NCBI GenBank assembly: GCA_002341805.1
Contig: DDOS01000104.1
Location: 3,813-9,460 of the forward strand
Direction: 5' to 3'
Length of the DNA stretch: 5,648 nucleotides
From: Aquificaceae bacterium UBA2488
GTDB lineage: Bacteria; Aquificota; Aquificia; Aquificales; Aquificaceae
Positions 1 through 5,555 of this stretch are shown here, piece after piece. Position 1 is the first letter of the stretch. Each line of letters opens with the position of its first letter. The position numbers and the translations under genes are program-made. The notes under the pieces were generated by a model. That model was not told where the DNA came from. It ran no database searches and worked only from the letters and a program-made list of their open reading frames with translations.

Positions 1-44
1 TACCAGACCTTACAAATTTCTTTGAGGCGAAGGTTGACTACTAA
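1..44 (+). CDS. C-terminal tail of an unidentified upstream gene (partial)
   Basis: The reading frame beginning at base 3 gives PDLTNFFEAKVDY followed by TAA at 42-44. This stop shares one base with the ATG of the next gene (TAATG), the same tight coupling seen at the other junctions of this operon. That junction is the main reason to believe the frame is real. Thirteen residues are too few to assign a family. It would be the first gene of the plus-strand operon visible here, and the rest lies upstream of the window. Confidence 0.45.
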   Translation, partial: PDLTNFFEAKVDY

Positions 45-913
45 TGATAAAAAATCTATTAACAAACATATACATAGCATCGAGATTGTTTGTTAGTGTG
101 GGGGCTATAGCCTCCGCTTTTGTTATGCCGTCTTTGAGTATAAGGGCTATAATTATAACCCTTACATTTATATATTTTAGTTTTGCTCTTTTGTCTTATT
201 ATAAATTAAAACTTGGACATTATATAAATAAATATTTAGATCTTTTTTATTTTGGTGGATATTTTTATTTTTCGAATCCATACTTTTATCCACTATCTTT
301 AGTTAGCATAAGTTTGTTATCTCCAAGACAAGTTAAAACTTCTTATTTTATAAGTGCTTTGTTTATAGCTTTTAGTATATATAAAGCTTACAACGATATA
401 CCACTTTTAATATTTTTAATAAGTTTGCAGATGGGTGTTTTAGTGGCTTCCATGTGCCCAGATATTATATCAGCTCTAAAAAAAGAAAGACATCAAATAT
501 CTAACTTGCGCATAGCCTACAAAGATATGTTGAAGCATATGGGAGATTGGGAGTTAAATCAGCGCCAGCATCAAAATTATGTTTTTCTATTGGAAAAAGC
601 TCTAATATCCAAAGACATAAATGAGTTCTTAGAATTTATAAAACAAAAATTTGATGCAAATATATCTATTTATAAATTAGACAATGTTTTACAAAAGGAT
701 GTTGTAAAAGATTACAAAAACGGTGTATTGAGTATAATCTTGCCTAAGGGCGACTTCAGCCTATTCTGCAAGATAGAGTTTGCCAACCCTATAGACCTCT
801 ATAATGAAAATCTGATATATACCCTTGAATATGCCTGCGGTGTATGTAGCTTATATTATATGGTCAGTACTAAGGAGCAAGCTTTATTGTGGAAGAGGCA
901 AGAAGTAGCTTGA
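44..913 (+). CDS. Six-helix membrane protein with coiled coil and GAF-like cytoplasmic domain
   Basis: I do not recognise this 289-residue protein by name. The N-terminal half is hydrophobic, with likely membrane segments near residues 11-29, 33-52, 64-77, 78-94, 99-114 and 119-138. A charged helical linker follows at about 143-185, possibly a coiled coil. Residues about 178-288 have the helix-sheet-helix layout of a degenerate GAF domain: an opening helix (FLLEKALISKDINEFLEFI), short strands, then a closing helix. This is the layout of the sensor half of PilS-type histidine kinases, but there is no H-box, ATPase or output domain. The ATG at 44 overlaps the upstream stop by one base and has AAGG at 30-33 ten bases before it. 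The stop overlaps the preferred ispG start (TTGA, 910-913), so it is co-transcribed with ispG. A membrane sensor or scaffold is a guess; no ligand is evident. Confidence 0.8.
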   Translation: MIKNLLTNIYIASRLFVSVGAIASAFVMPSLSIRAIIITLTFIYFSFALLSYYKLKLGHYINKYLDLFYFGGYFYFSNPYFYPLSLVSISLLSPRQVKTSYFISALFIAFSIYKAYNDIPLLIFLISLQMGVLVASMCPDIISALKKERHQISNLRIAYKDMLKHMGDWELNQRQHQNYVFLLEKALISKDINEFLEFIKQKFDANISIYKLDNVLQKDVVKDYKNGVLSIILPKGDFSLFCKIEFANPIDLYNENLIYTLEYACGVCSLYYMVSTKEQALLWKRQEVA

Positions 914-1998
914 TAAAAAGACGTAAAACCAGGGAGATCTACCTTGGTGATTTAAAAATAGGTGGAGATAACCCTATAGTAGTGCAGTCTATGACCTCCA
1001 CCAAAACTTATGATTTACAATCTACGCTATCTCAGATAGATAGATTGATACAAGTGGGTTGTGAAGCCATAAGGGTAGCAGTACCTGCCAAAGAAGATGC
1101 TGATGCATTAACAGATATAATAAAGTATAGTAAAGTACCCATAATAGCTGATATTCATTTTGTACCCTCTATGGCTTTTTTGTCCATAGAAAAAGGTGTT
1201 CAAGGCATTAGAATAAACCCAGGGAATATTAATAAGAAAGAGATTGTTAGAGATATTATATTAGAAGCCAAGAAACAAAATGTATGTGTAAGGCTTGGAG
1301 TAAACTCAGGCTCTTTGGAAAAGCAGCTGTTAGAAAAATATGGTTATCCTAATGCTCAAGCTCTTGCGGAGAGTGCTTTAAACTGGTCAGAATACTTTGA
1401 GTCTTTGGGCTTTTACAATTTTAAAGTGTCCATAAAAGGTTCTGATGTTTTAGAAAATATATATGCCAACAAAATTTTTGCTTCAAAAACAGATATACCT
1501 CTTCATATAGGTATCACTGAAGCTGGGATGAGCACTCAGGGGATTGTGAAGTCTTCAGTAGGGCTTGGTATATTGTTTTATGAAGGCATAGGAGATACTA
1601 TAAGGGTATCTCTAACGGATGAGCCTGAAAAAGAAGTGGAAGTAGCTTATGAGATTCTTAAAAGCCTTGGACTAAGAAAAAAAGGCATAGATATAGTATC
1701 TTGTCCCACTTGCGGTAGGATAGAGGTGGATTTACCCAAGGTGGTTTCTCAGGTTCAACATGCTTTAAAAGATTTGGATGTACCTATAAAAGTGGCTATA
1801 ATGGGTTGTGCAGTCAATGCCATCGGAGAGGCTTCTCATGCGGATGTTGGACTTGCTTGCACCAAAAATGGAGCGCTACTTTTTAAAAATGGTAAAATAT
1901 TAAGGAAAGTAGGTGAAGAAAATATGGTATCTGAGCTTTTAGAAACTATAAACGAACTTTTTGAGGAGGTAAAATATGACAGAAAACTTGCAGGATAA
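910..1998 (+). CDS. ispG: IspG (GcpE), 4-hydroxy-3-methylbut-2-enyl diphosphate synthase
   Basis: This cytosolic 4Fe-4S enzyme converts methylerythritol cyclodiphosphate to HMBPP, the penultimate MEP-pathway step to isoprenoids. The N-terminal TIM-barrel landmarks are RRKTR, VQSMTSTKT, IADIHF, GIRINPGN and IGITEAGM. The C-terminal cluster domain has CPTC and MGC, giving Cys265, Cys268 and Cys300, plus Glu307 in NAIGEA as the fourth ligand. At about 362 residues it is the short two-domain bacterial form, without the middle insert of plant and some bacterial versions. I prefer the TTG at 910: it yields MIKRRKTR, overlaps the upstream stop by four bases, and reproduces the ligand numbering I recall for Aquifex aeolicus. 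A GTG at 889 (369 residues, AAGGAG at 872-877) remains possible. The 3' end overlaps hfq by 23 bases and contains its ribosome binding site. Confidence 0.97.
   Translation: MIKRRKTREIYLGDLKIGGDNPIVVQSMTSTKTYDLQSTLSQIDRLIQVGCEAIRVAVPAKEDADALTDIIKYSKVPIIADIHFVPSMAFLSIEKGVQGIRINPGNINKKEIVRDIILEAKKQNVCVRLGVNSGSLEKQLLEKYGYPNAQALAESALNWSEYFESLGFYNFKVSIKGSDVLENIYANKIFASKTDIPLHIGITEAGMSTQGIVKSSVGLGILFYEGIGDTIRVSLTDEPEKEVEVAYEILKSLGLRKKGIDIVSCPTCGRIEVDLPKVVSQVQHALKDLDVPIKVAIMGCAVNAIGEASHADVGLACTKNGALLFKNGKILRKVGEENMVSELLETINELFEEVKYDRKLAG
1963..1970 (+). promoter_or_regulatory. Strong Shine-Dalgarno of hfq inside the ispG coding end
   Basis: GAGGAGGT lies five bases before the hfq ATG at 1976. It contains AGGAGGT, fully complementary to the bacterial anti-Shine-Dalgarno sequence, and is the best ribosome binding site in the window. 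It also encodes Glu-Glu-Val of IspG. It fixes the hfq start and suggests hfq is translated at a higher rate than ispG from the same mRNA. Confidence 0.85.
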
Positions 1999-2182
1999 GA
2001 TCTTACAAGAGGCTAAAGAGAAAAATCAAGAAGTGGTGATATACCTTACTAGAGGAAATCGTATAAACGGTAAGATATTAGACCAAGATAAGTACACGGT
2101 GCTTGTGAAATCAGAATCAGGTACAAGCCTAATATACAAGCATGCTATAAGCACAGTGGTGGTAGAAGAAAGTATTCAATGA
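1976..2182 (+). CDS. hfq: Hfq, RNA-binding Sm-like chaperone (short form, altered rim)
   Basis: Hfq forms a hexameric ring that binds small RNAs and mRNAs. This 68-residue protein is only the Sm core plus a short helix, without the long disordered C-terminal tail of E. coli Hfq. Visible elements are NLQD at 4-7 (E. coli Gln8 and Asp9), Sm1 at about 20-45 with Tyr23, Gly27 and Tyr40 (the uridine-stacking position, Phe42 in E. coli), and Sm2 with YKHAIST at 54-60, including the proximal Lys55-His56. The rim motif that is RRER in E. coli is KEKN here (14-17), so two of three arginines are replaced by Glu and Asn. Distal-face Gln33 and Gln52 align to Asn31 and Ser51. The start has a near-perfect Shine-Dalgarno. 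The stop overlaps the hflX ATG (ATGA, 2179-2182), consistent with the common hfq-hflX pairing. Confidence 0.96.
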   Translation: MTENLQDKILQEAKEKNQEVVIYLTRGNRINGKILDQDKYTVLVKSESGTSLIYKHAISTVVVEESIQ

Positions 2183-3303
2183 ACATAAACATTCCCAAGG
2201 CTATACTGGTAGGTTTGCAGCTAAGACATCAAACTAAGGAAGAAACGCTTGAATCCTTAGAAGAGCTTGAAGGTTTAATAGATGCTATAGATGGTAAAAG
2301 CATCGGATACCTTGTTAAAAAGAAGGATATAAAAGACCCTTCTAATCTTGTGGGAAGTGCTTACCTAAATCTCATAAGAGAGCTTGTGGAAGGTACCGAA
2401 GCTAATTGGGTAGTATTTGATGAGTTTTTAACCCCTTCTCAAGTTAGAAATATAGAAGCCGTTTTAAATGTGAAAGTGCTTGATAGAGCTAATGTGGTGT
2501 TTGAGATTTTCATGAGAAGAGCAAAAACTGAAGAAGCCAAGCTTCAGATAGAACTTGCAAAGCTCACTTATGAACTTCCAAGGCTTTATGGATTTGGAGA
2601 AAAACTATCAAGGCAAAGTGGTAAAATGGGTACTAAAGGCCCAGGGGAGCAAATGCTTGAAATTAAAAGAAGAACCATCCAAAAACGTATTCATAAAATA
2701 AGGCAAGAGATAGACCAGATAAAAAAACAGCATAAAGAACAGCGAAAAAACAGATTAAAATCCAATTATCTGAAAGTGGCTTTGCTTGGTTATACCAATG
2801 CAGGAAAATCTTCACTTATGAAGGTGCTAACCAAAAAAGATGTCTTTGTAAACGATATGCTATTTGCTACACTTGATACAAAAGTAGGCTCAAAGTTTGT
2901 AGAAAATCAAAAGATTTTCATTACAGACACAGTGGGTTTTATAAGCAAGCTACCACCAGAGCTTGTGGAATCCTTCAAGACCACCTTAGAAGAAGCTATA
3001 TTATCAGATATTATATTTTTAGTAGTGGATATCTCTGATAAAAAATGGACTCAAAAAGTATCCACCACAGAGCAAATAATACAGAGCTTAGGCATCCAAG
3101 ACAAGCCTATTTTGTATGTTTTTAACAAAATAGATAAAATTATAAGAACAAAAGAAGAGTTAGAAGCATTTGAAAAAGAGTTTCTGTTTGAGCATCCTTT
3201 TGTTTTAGTATCTGCACAGAAGGAGTGGAACATAGATAAACTAATTCATAAGATAAGACCATATATAACAGCTCATCAGGATATAGGTTTTGTTTATGCA
3301 TAA
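2179..3303 (+). CDS. hflX: HflX, ribosome-associated GTPase
   Basis: HflX binds the large ribosomal subunit and, in studied bacteria, splits stalled or hibernating 70S ribosomes after stress using GTP. The 374-residue protein has the nucleotide-binding-like N-terminal domain (about 1-110, with the family signature around LDRANVVFEIFMRRAKT at 101-117), a helical linker (about 115-195) holding the GTKGPGE glycine-rich loop at 151-157, and the Era-like G domain. G1 is GYTNAGKS (204-211), G2 is near Thr231, G3 is DTVG (250-253), G4 is NKID (316-319) and G5 is SAQ (345-347). The C-terminal extension of E. coli HflX (426 residues) is mostly missing, as in other short bacterial forms. The ATG overlaps the hfq stop by four bases and has only a weak Shine-Dalgarno, so translation is probably coupled to hfq. 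Confidence 0.97.
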   Translation: MNINIPKAILVGLQLRHQTKEETLESLEELEGLIDAIDGKSIGYLVKKKDIKDPSNLVGSAYLNLIRELVEGTEANWVVFDEFLTPSQVRNIEAVLNVKVLDRANVVFEIFMRRAKTEEAKLQIELAKLTYELPRLYGFGEKLSRQSGKMGTKGPGEQMLEIKRRTIQKRIHKIRQEIDQIKKQHKEQRKNRLKSNYLKVALLGYTNAGKSSLMKVLTKKDVFVNDMLFATLDTKVGSKFVENQKIFITDTVGFISKLPPELVESFKTTLEEAILSDIIFLVVDISDKKWTQKVSTTEQIIQSLGIQDKPILYVFNKIDKIIRTKEELEAFEKEFLFEHPFVLVSAQKEWNIDKLIHKIRPYITAHQDIGFVYA

Positions 3304-4099
3304 TTTAGAATTTCAGCAACGTACCTTAGATAGCGTGTTTTTAGAGATTTTGGACGATCTATCTAAAAAAGAAGTGCTTTTAATGGTTTTGTGTTATATC
3401 CAGCTTGTAAGAAGAGAAAATGCTTTTGATGTACCGCTTCACGAACTAATAAGATGTTCCGAAAAGCCCCATAAAAATATAAAGGGCGATTGGCGGGATA
3501 TAATGATGGAACTTGATTTATTTTATATATCCGAAGACAATAAAATCTACGAAGGCAAAGACATCTTCAAAGTCCAAAATATCTATCAACCCACCGTTAG
3601 TATAGCCAACATATACAAATCGGATTTTTCAAATATATCAAATTTGGTTACCAAATATTGGAATGTGGTTAGCAAGCTAAGTTCTTTTTCTGATGATGGT
3701 ATTGATAGAAAAATATCCACAGTAATATTGCTTTTTAATGAAAAACTCTATAAAGAATGCTTGCTTTATGCTAACATGTTAAGAGAGAGAAGTGTTTCCA
3801 AGTCAGAACAGCAATTTCTCGATGCTGTGATAGACGCCTCTTTTGCTATGGAGTTTTATCTAAAAGATATGCAAGATAGGGCTAAGGAATACTATAAACA
3901 AGCGATTGAGCGACTAAATAACTTAGATGATCTTTATGGAATCGATATAAAAGGTTTTGCTAAATCCTTAGATAATTTTTTCAAAAAAAGCCAAAAAGCA
4001 AAAAAAGAATCTCCAAAATTAACCTCTTATTATTACAAGAAGACCACAGGGTTTTTATCAAAACTTATAAACAAGATAAAGAACCTGTTTAATTCTTAA
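3296..4099 (+). CDS. Uncharacterised protein: possible winged helix plus degenerate DUF309-like domain
   Basis: I recognise no named orthologue. The ATG at 3296 gives 267 residues, lies inside the hflX 3' end (8-base overlap) and has AGG at 3285-3287 at a good distance; a TTG at 3290 is less likely. Residues about 18-88 alternate helices and short strands in a way that could be a winged helix. Residues about 138-228 resemble DUF309 helical proteins: LLFNEKLYKE (145-154), FLDAVIDASFAMEF (174-187), then RAKEYYKQAIERLNNL and GIDIKGF. The hallmark EAHE motif of that family is absent; the spot reads KECLL. The C-terminus (about 246-267) is a Lys-rich amphipathic helix that might contact membrane or RNA. 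It is the last gene of the operon, so a link to Hfq or HflX function is only positional. Its stop shares TTAA with the convergent gene. Confidence 0.85.
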   Translation: MHNLEFQQRTLDSVFLEILDDLSKKEVLLMVLCYIQLVRRENAFDVPLHELIRCSEKPHKNIKGDWRDIMMELDLFYISEDNKIYEGKDIFKVQNIYQPTVSIANIYKSDFSNISNLVTKYWNVVSKLSSFSDDGIDRKISTVILLFNEKLYKECLLYANMLRERSVSKSEQQFLDAVIDASFAMEFYLKDMQDRAKEYYKQAIERLNNLDDLYGIDIKGFAKSLDNFFKKSQKAKKESPKLTSYYYKKTTGFLSKLINKIKNLFNS

Positions 4100-4440
4100 T
4101 CTTCGTAATACTCAGCACCGCAATTTTCTGTTTCCCAGACAACCACTTTTTTAACATTGTATTTGGCTTTTAGTATATCAAAAAAATACTTGGCTAAGTT
4201 CTCGGCACTCGGTGAAAAATCATATACTTCGTTTAAAAGTCTATAATCTGGTAATATAGAATCAAGATATTCATCTATCTCTATAAAGTCTACGGCTATA
4301 CCACCCTTATCTAAGGAGTTTGATTTTATGTAAACTTCTATAACAAAAGTATGCCCATGAAGAGGTTCTGGACCACCTTTATAATAGGTTAAAAAATGAG
4401 CAGCACTAAACTTTTTCTTAACTCTTACTATGTATGGCAT
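4096..4440 (-). CDS. 6-pyruvoyltetrahydropterin synthase family protein, PTPS-III type (folate)
   Basis: This is a 114-residue COG0720 (QueD/PTPS) tunnelling-fold enzyme. Zinc ligands His15 (SAAH), His28 and His30 (LHGH) are present, as are VDF (50-52) and the pterin-anchoring Glu103 in WETE. QueD and PTPS have a catalytic Cys four residues before HGH; here that residue is Pro24, and Glu25 forms ExxHGH, the published mark of PTPS-III. PTPS-III turns dihydroneopterin triphosphate into 6-hydroxymethyl-dihydropterin and so replaces FolB in folate synthesis. Folate is therefore a better guess than queuosine. The Asp-His pair of the usual triad appears as Asp65-Tyr66, which is odd. It is the last gene of the minus-strand operon, seven bases after the 78-residue gene, with no Shine-Dalgarno; a possible leaderless promoter precedes it. 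Family assignment is firm, reaction assignment moderate. Confidence 0.93.
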   Translation of the reverse strand: MPYIVRVKKKFSAAHFLTYYKGGPEPLHGHTFVIEVYIKSNSLDKGGIAVDFIEIDEYLDSILPDYRLLNEVYDFSPSAENLAKYFFDILKAKYNVKKVVVWETENCGAEYYED

Positions 4441-4446
4441 TTATTA

Positions 4447-4477
4447 ATTATATATCATCTATAGACTCGCCGTTCAA
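4447..4477 (-). promoter_or_regulatory. Candidate sigma-70-type promoter giving a leaderless PTPS transcript
   Basis: On the minus strand TTGAAC (4477-4472) and a perfect TATAAT (4452-4447) are separated by 19 bases. The last base of the -10 box is seven bases before the A of the PTPS ATG at 4440, so initiation at the usual distance would start on the ATG itself. That gene has no Shine-Dalgarno. The spacing is longer than the ideal 17, and the region is AT-rich, so chance is a real alternative. Confidence 0.3.
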
Positions 4478-4684
4478 AAGTCTCTTAGCTTTGTTTACCA
4501 CCGATAGCACCACAAACCAAAGTGCATGATAGTCTATATTGTTAAACTCTTCTGCTATATCGAGAGTTCCGTCATCCTTCTTTACGAGATATACATACTT
4601 CATCGCTTCTATACAAAGGGCTTTGTTGGAACAAGTTTCGAGGATTTTGTCTTTTATGTCTTTGGGAAGCTCTAATCTTTCCAT
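4448..4684 (-). CDS. Small hypothetical protein, possibly a divergent RNA polymerase omega subunit
   Basis: This 78-residue acidic-to-neutral soluble protein cannot be named with confidence. The start is well supported by AAGAGGT (minus strand, 4695-4689) four bases before the ATG. It sits 10 bases after yicC and 7 bases before the PTPS gene on the same strand. It appears to be two helices joined by a loop: LETCSNKALCIEAMKYVYLV (15-34), then DYHALWFVVLSVVNKAKRLL (51-70). Omega subunits have a similar plan, an NK/NR followed by a helix with a small-residue and basic face, then a loop and a second helix, and rpoZ commonly lies near yicC and gmk. The key AAKRA run of omega is not conserved here, so the omega reading is a weak inference from order, size and loose helix pattern. 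No zinc motif, signal peptide or membrane segment is evident. Confidence 0.8.
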   Translation of the reverse strand: MERLELPKDIKDKILETCSNKALCIEAMKYVYLVKKDDGTLDIAEEFNNIDYHALWFVVLSVVNKAKRLLNGESIDDI

Positions 4685-4688
4685 AATT

Positions 4689-4695
4689 ACCTCTT
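4689..4695 (-). promoter_or_regulatory. Shine-Dalgarno of the 78-residue gene
   Basis: AAGAGGT reads on the minus strand, four bases before the ATG at 4684, and touches the yicC stop codon. GAGGT matches the anti-Shine-Dalgarno. It confirms the start of the small gene and supports it as a real, separately initiated coding sequence. Confidence 0.7.
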
Positions 4696-5555
4696 TATTC
4701 TAAATTTGCACATTGTTGTTTTATTTTATCTATTTCGTACTTCATATTTATAGCTATTTCAGATAGCTCTGGAACTTTGTTAGACATTGTAGTGGTTTCT
4801 CTTTGAAGTTCTTGGGATAAAAAGTCTATCTTCTTGCCTTTTTCTAACTCTTTAGAGTTTATTATATCAAACATATGATTTATGTGGGTTTGAATACGGG
4901 ATAATTCTTCTGATATATCAAGCCTTCCAAGCAAAAGCATCAACTCATTTACAAGGGTTGGGTTTGATTCACTGATTGTAAGTTCTTTAGCTTTTTGTAT
5001 GAGCCTATCCTTGGCTTTTGTTTCATAGTTTTTAAAAGTATCAATGGCATTTCTTAGATATGTTTCTAAAAGTCCAATGCGGGTTTTTATATCTTCTATC
5101 AAAAATATACCTTCTTTTTCTTTGGAAGCTAAAAACTCTTTTAGAGTATCTTCAAAAAAAGGTTTTATTTTTTCTACTATTTCGTCTTTTATGGGTTCTA
5201 ACTTGGAATAAGCTTCGATAGCTAAATCAAATAGTTTATCATCGCTAATATTTATATCTAACTCTTTGGTAAAATCTTTTAGCTCTTTTAGTATGTTCTT
5301 TATCTGTTTTAGGTCTATATTTACAAAGGAGTTTTGTTTTAGATCAATGTAGATGGTTATGGTACCTCTTTTTACATGATGTTTTATGCTGTCTTTTATA
5401 AAGGATTCTAAAGAGGATATTTCCGGAGGGGCCTTGAAAGATATATCAAGGCCCTTACCGTTTACAGATTTTAATGTGATAACTACGTTAAACCCATCTA
5501 TTTCATAACTTTTCTGGGCAAAGCCCGTCATGCTTCTAACTACGGAGTTTGCCAT
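4695..5555 (-). CDS. yicC: YicC family endoribonuclease
   Basis: YicC proteins are endoribonucleases; in E. coli YicC promotes turnover of the small RNA RyhB. At 286 residues this matches the usual family length of about 290. The N-terminal YicC-like domain shows SMTGF (8-12) and KSVNGKGLDI (29-38). The middle has EGIFLIEDIKTRI (148-160). The C-terminal DUF1732 region has RLDISEELSRIQTH (211-224) and IDFLSQELQRETTTMSNK (243-260), its strongest signature. The start at 5555 has an AAGG-like site only three bases away and overlaps the thiC stop by 16 bases. The next ATG (5531) is the conserved Met of SMTGF and would truncate the motif, so 5555 is preferred. Translation is probably coupled to thiC. 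A strong hairpin lies within codons 34-43. Confidence 0.95.
   Translation of the reverse strand: MANSVVRSMTGFAQKSYEIDGFNVVITLKSVNGKGLDISFKAPPEISSLESFIKDSIKHHVKRGTITIYIDLKQNSFVNIDLKQIKNILKELKDFTKELDINISDDKLFDLAIEAYSKLEPIKDEIVEKIKPFFEDTLKEFLASKEKEGIFLIEDIKTRIGLLETYLRNAIDTFKNYETKAKDRLIQKAKELTISESNPTLVNELMLLLGRLDISEELSRIQTHINHMFDIINSKELEKGKKIDFLSQELQRETTTMSNKVPELSEIAINMKYEIDKIKQQCANLE
5429..5454 (-). repeat. Perfect 9-bp GC-rich inverted repeat (RNA hairpin) inside yicC
   Basis: The arms GGGCCTTGA (5429-5437) and TCAAGGCCC (5446-5454) are perfectly complementary around an 8-base loop. The yicC mRNA would form a 9-bp stem with six G-C pairs, starting about 100 bases after the start codon. No T-run follows on either strand, so it is not an intrinsic terminator. 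It is the strongest hairpin I found by eye in this AT-rich window. Confidence 0.6.

Noticed and set aside
103..112. Palindrome GGCTATAGCC early in the membrane-protein gene
   Set aside because: A loopless 10-base palindrome within codons, without a second copy or partner site in the window; no reason to call an operator.
3107..3133. Inverted repeat CTATTTTGT / ACAAAATAG with a 9-base loop in hflX
   Set aside because: The stem is almost all A-T, no U-run follows, and the bases encode the conserved hydrophobic strand and NKID motif, so chance in AT-rich coding sequence explains it.
3051..3233. 60-codon open frame on the minus strand inside hflX
   Set aside because: It lies opposite the conserved GTPase domain (G4 and G5 motifs), has no ribosome binding site or recognisable domain, and its composition is that of a complementary shadow.
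4090..4100. Possible bidirectional terminator at the convergent junction
   Set aside because: Only short A-T complementarities (such as AAACA with TGTTT) are present; no stable stem followed by a U-run on either strand.
4096..4440. Calling the pterin enzyme QueD (queuosine pathway)
   Set aside because: The CxxxHGH cysteine is absent and no other que gene lies nearby; the ExxHGH motif fits PTPS-III better.
5505..5531. Alternative yicC start at the ATG of codon 9 (5531)
   Set aside because: That Met is part of the conserved SMTGF motif and has no Shine-Dalgarno before it; starting there would cut the family's N-terminal strand.
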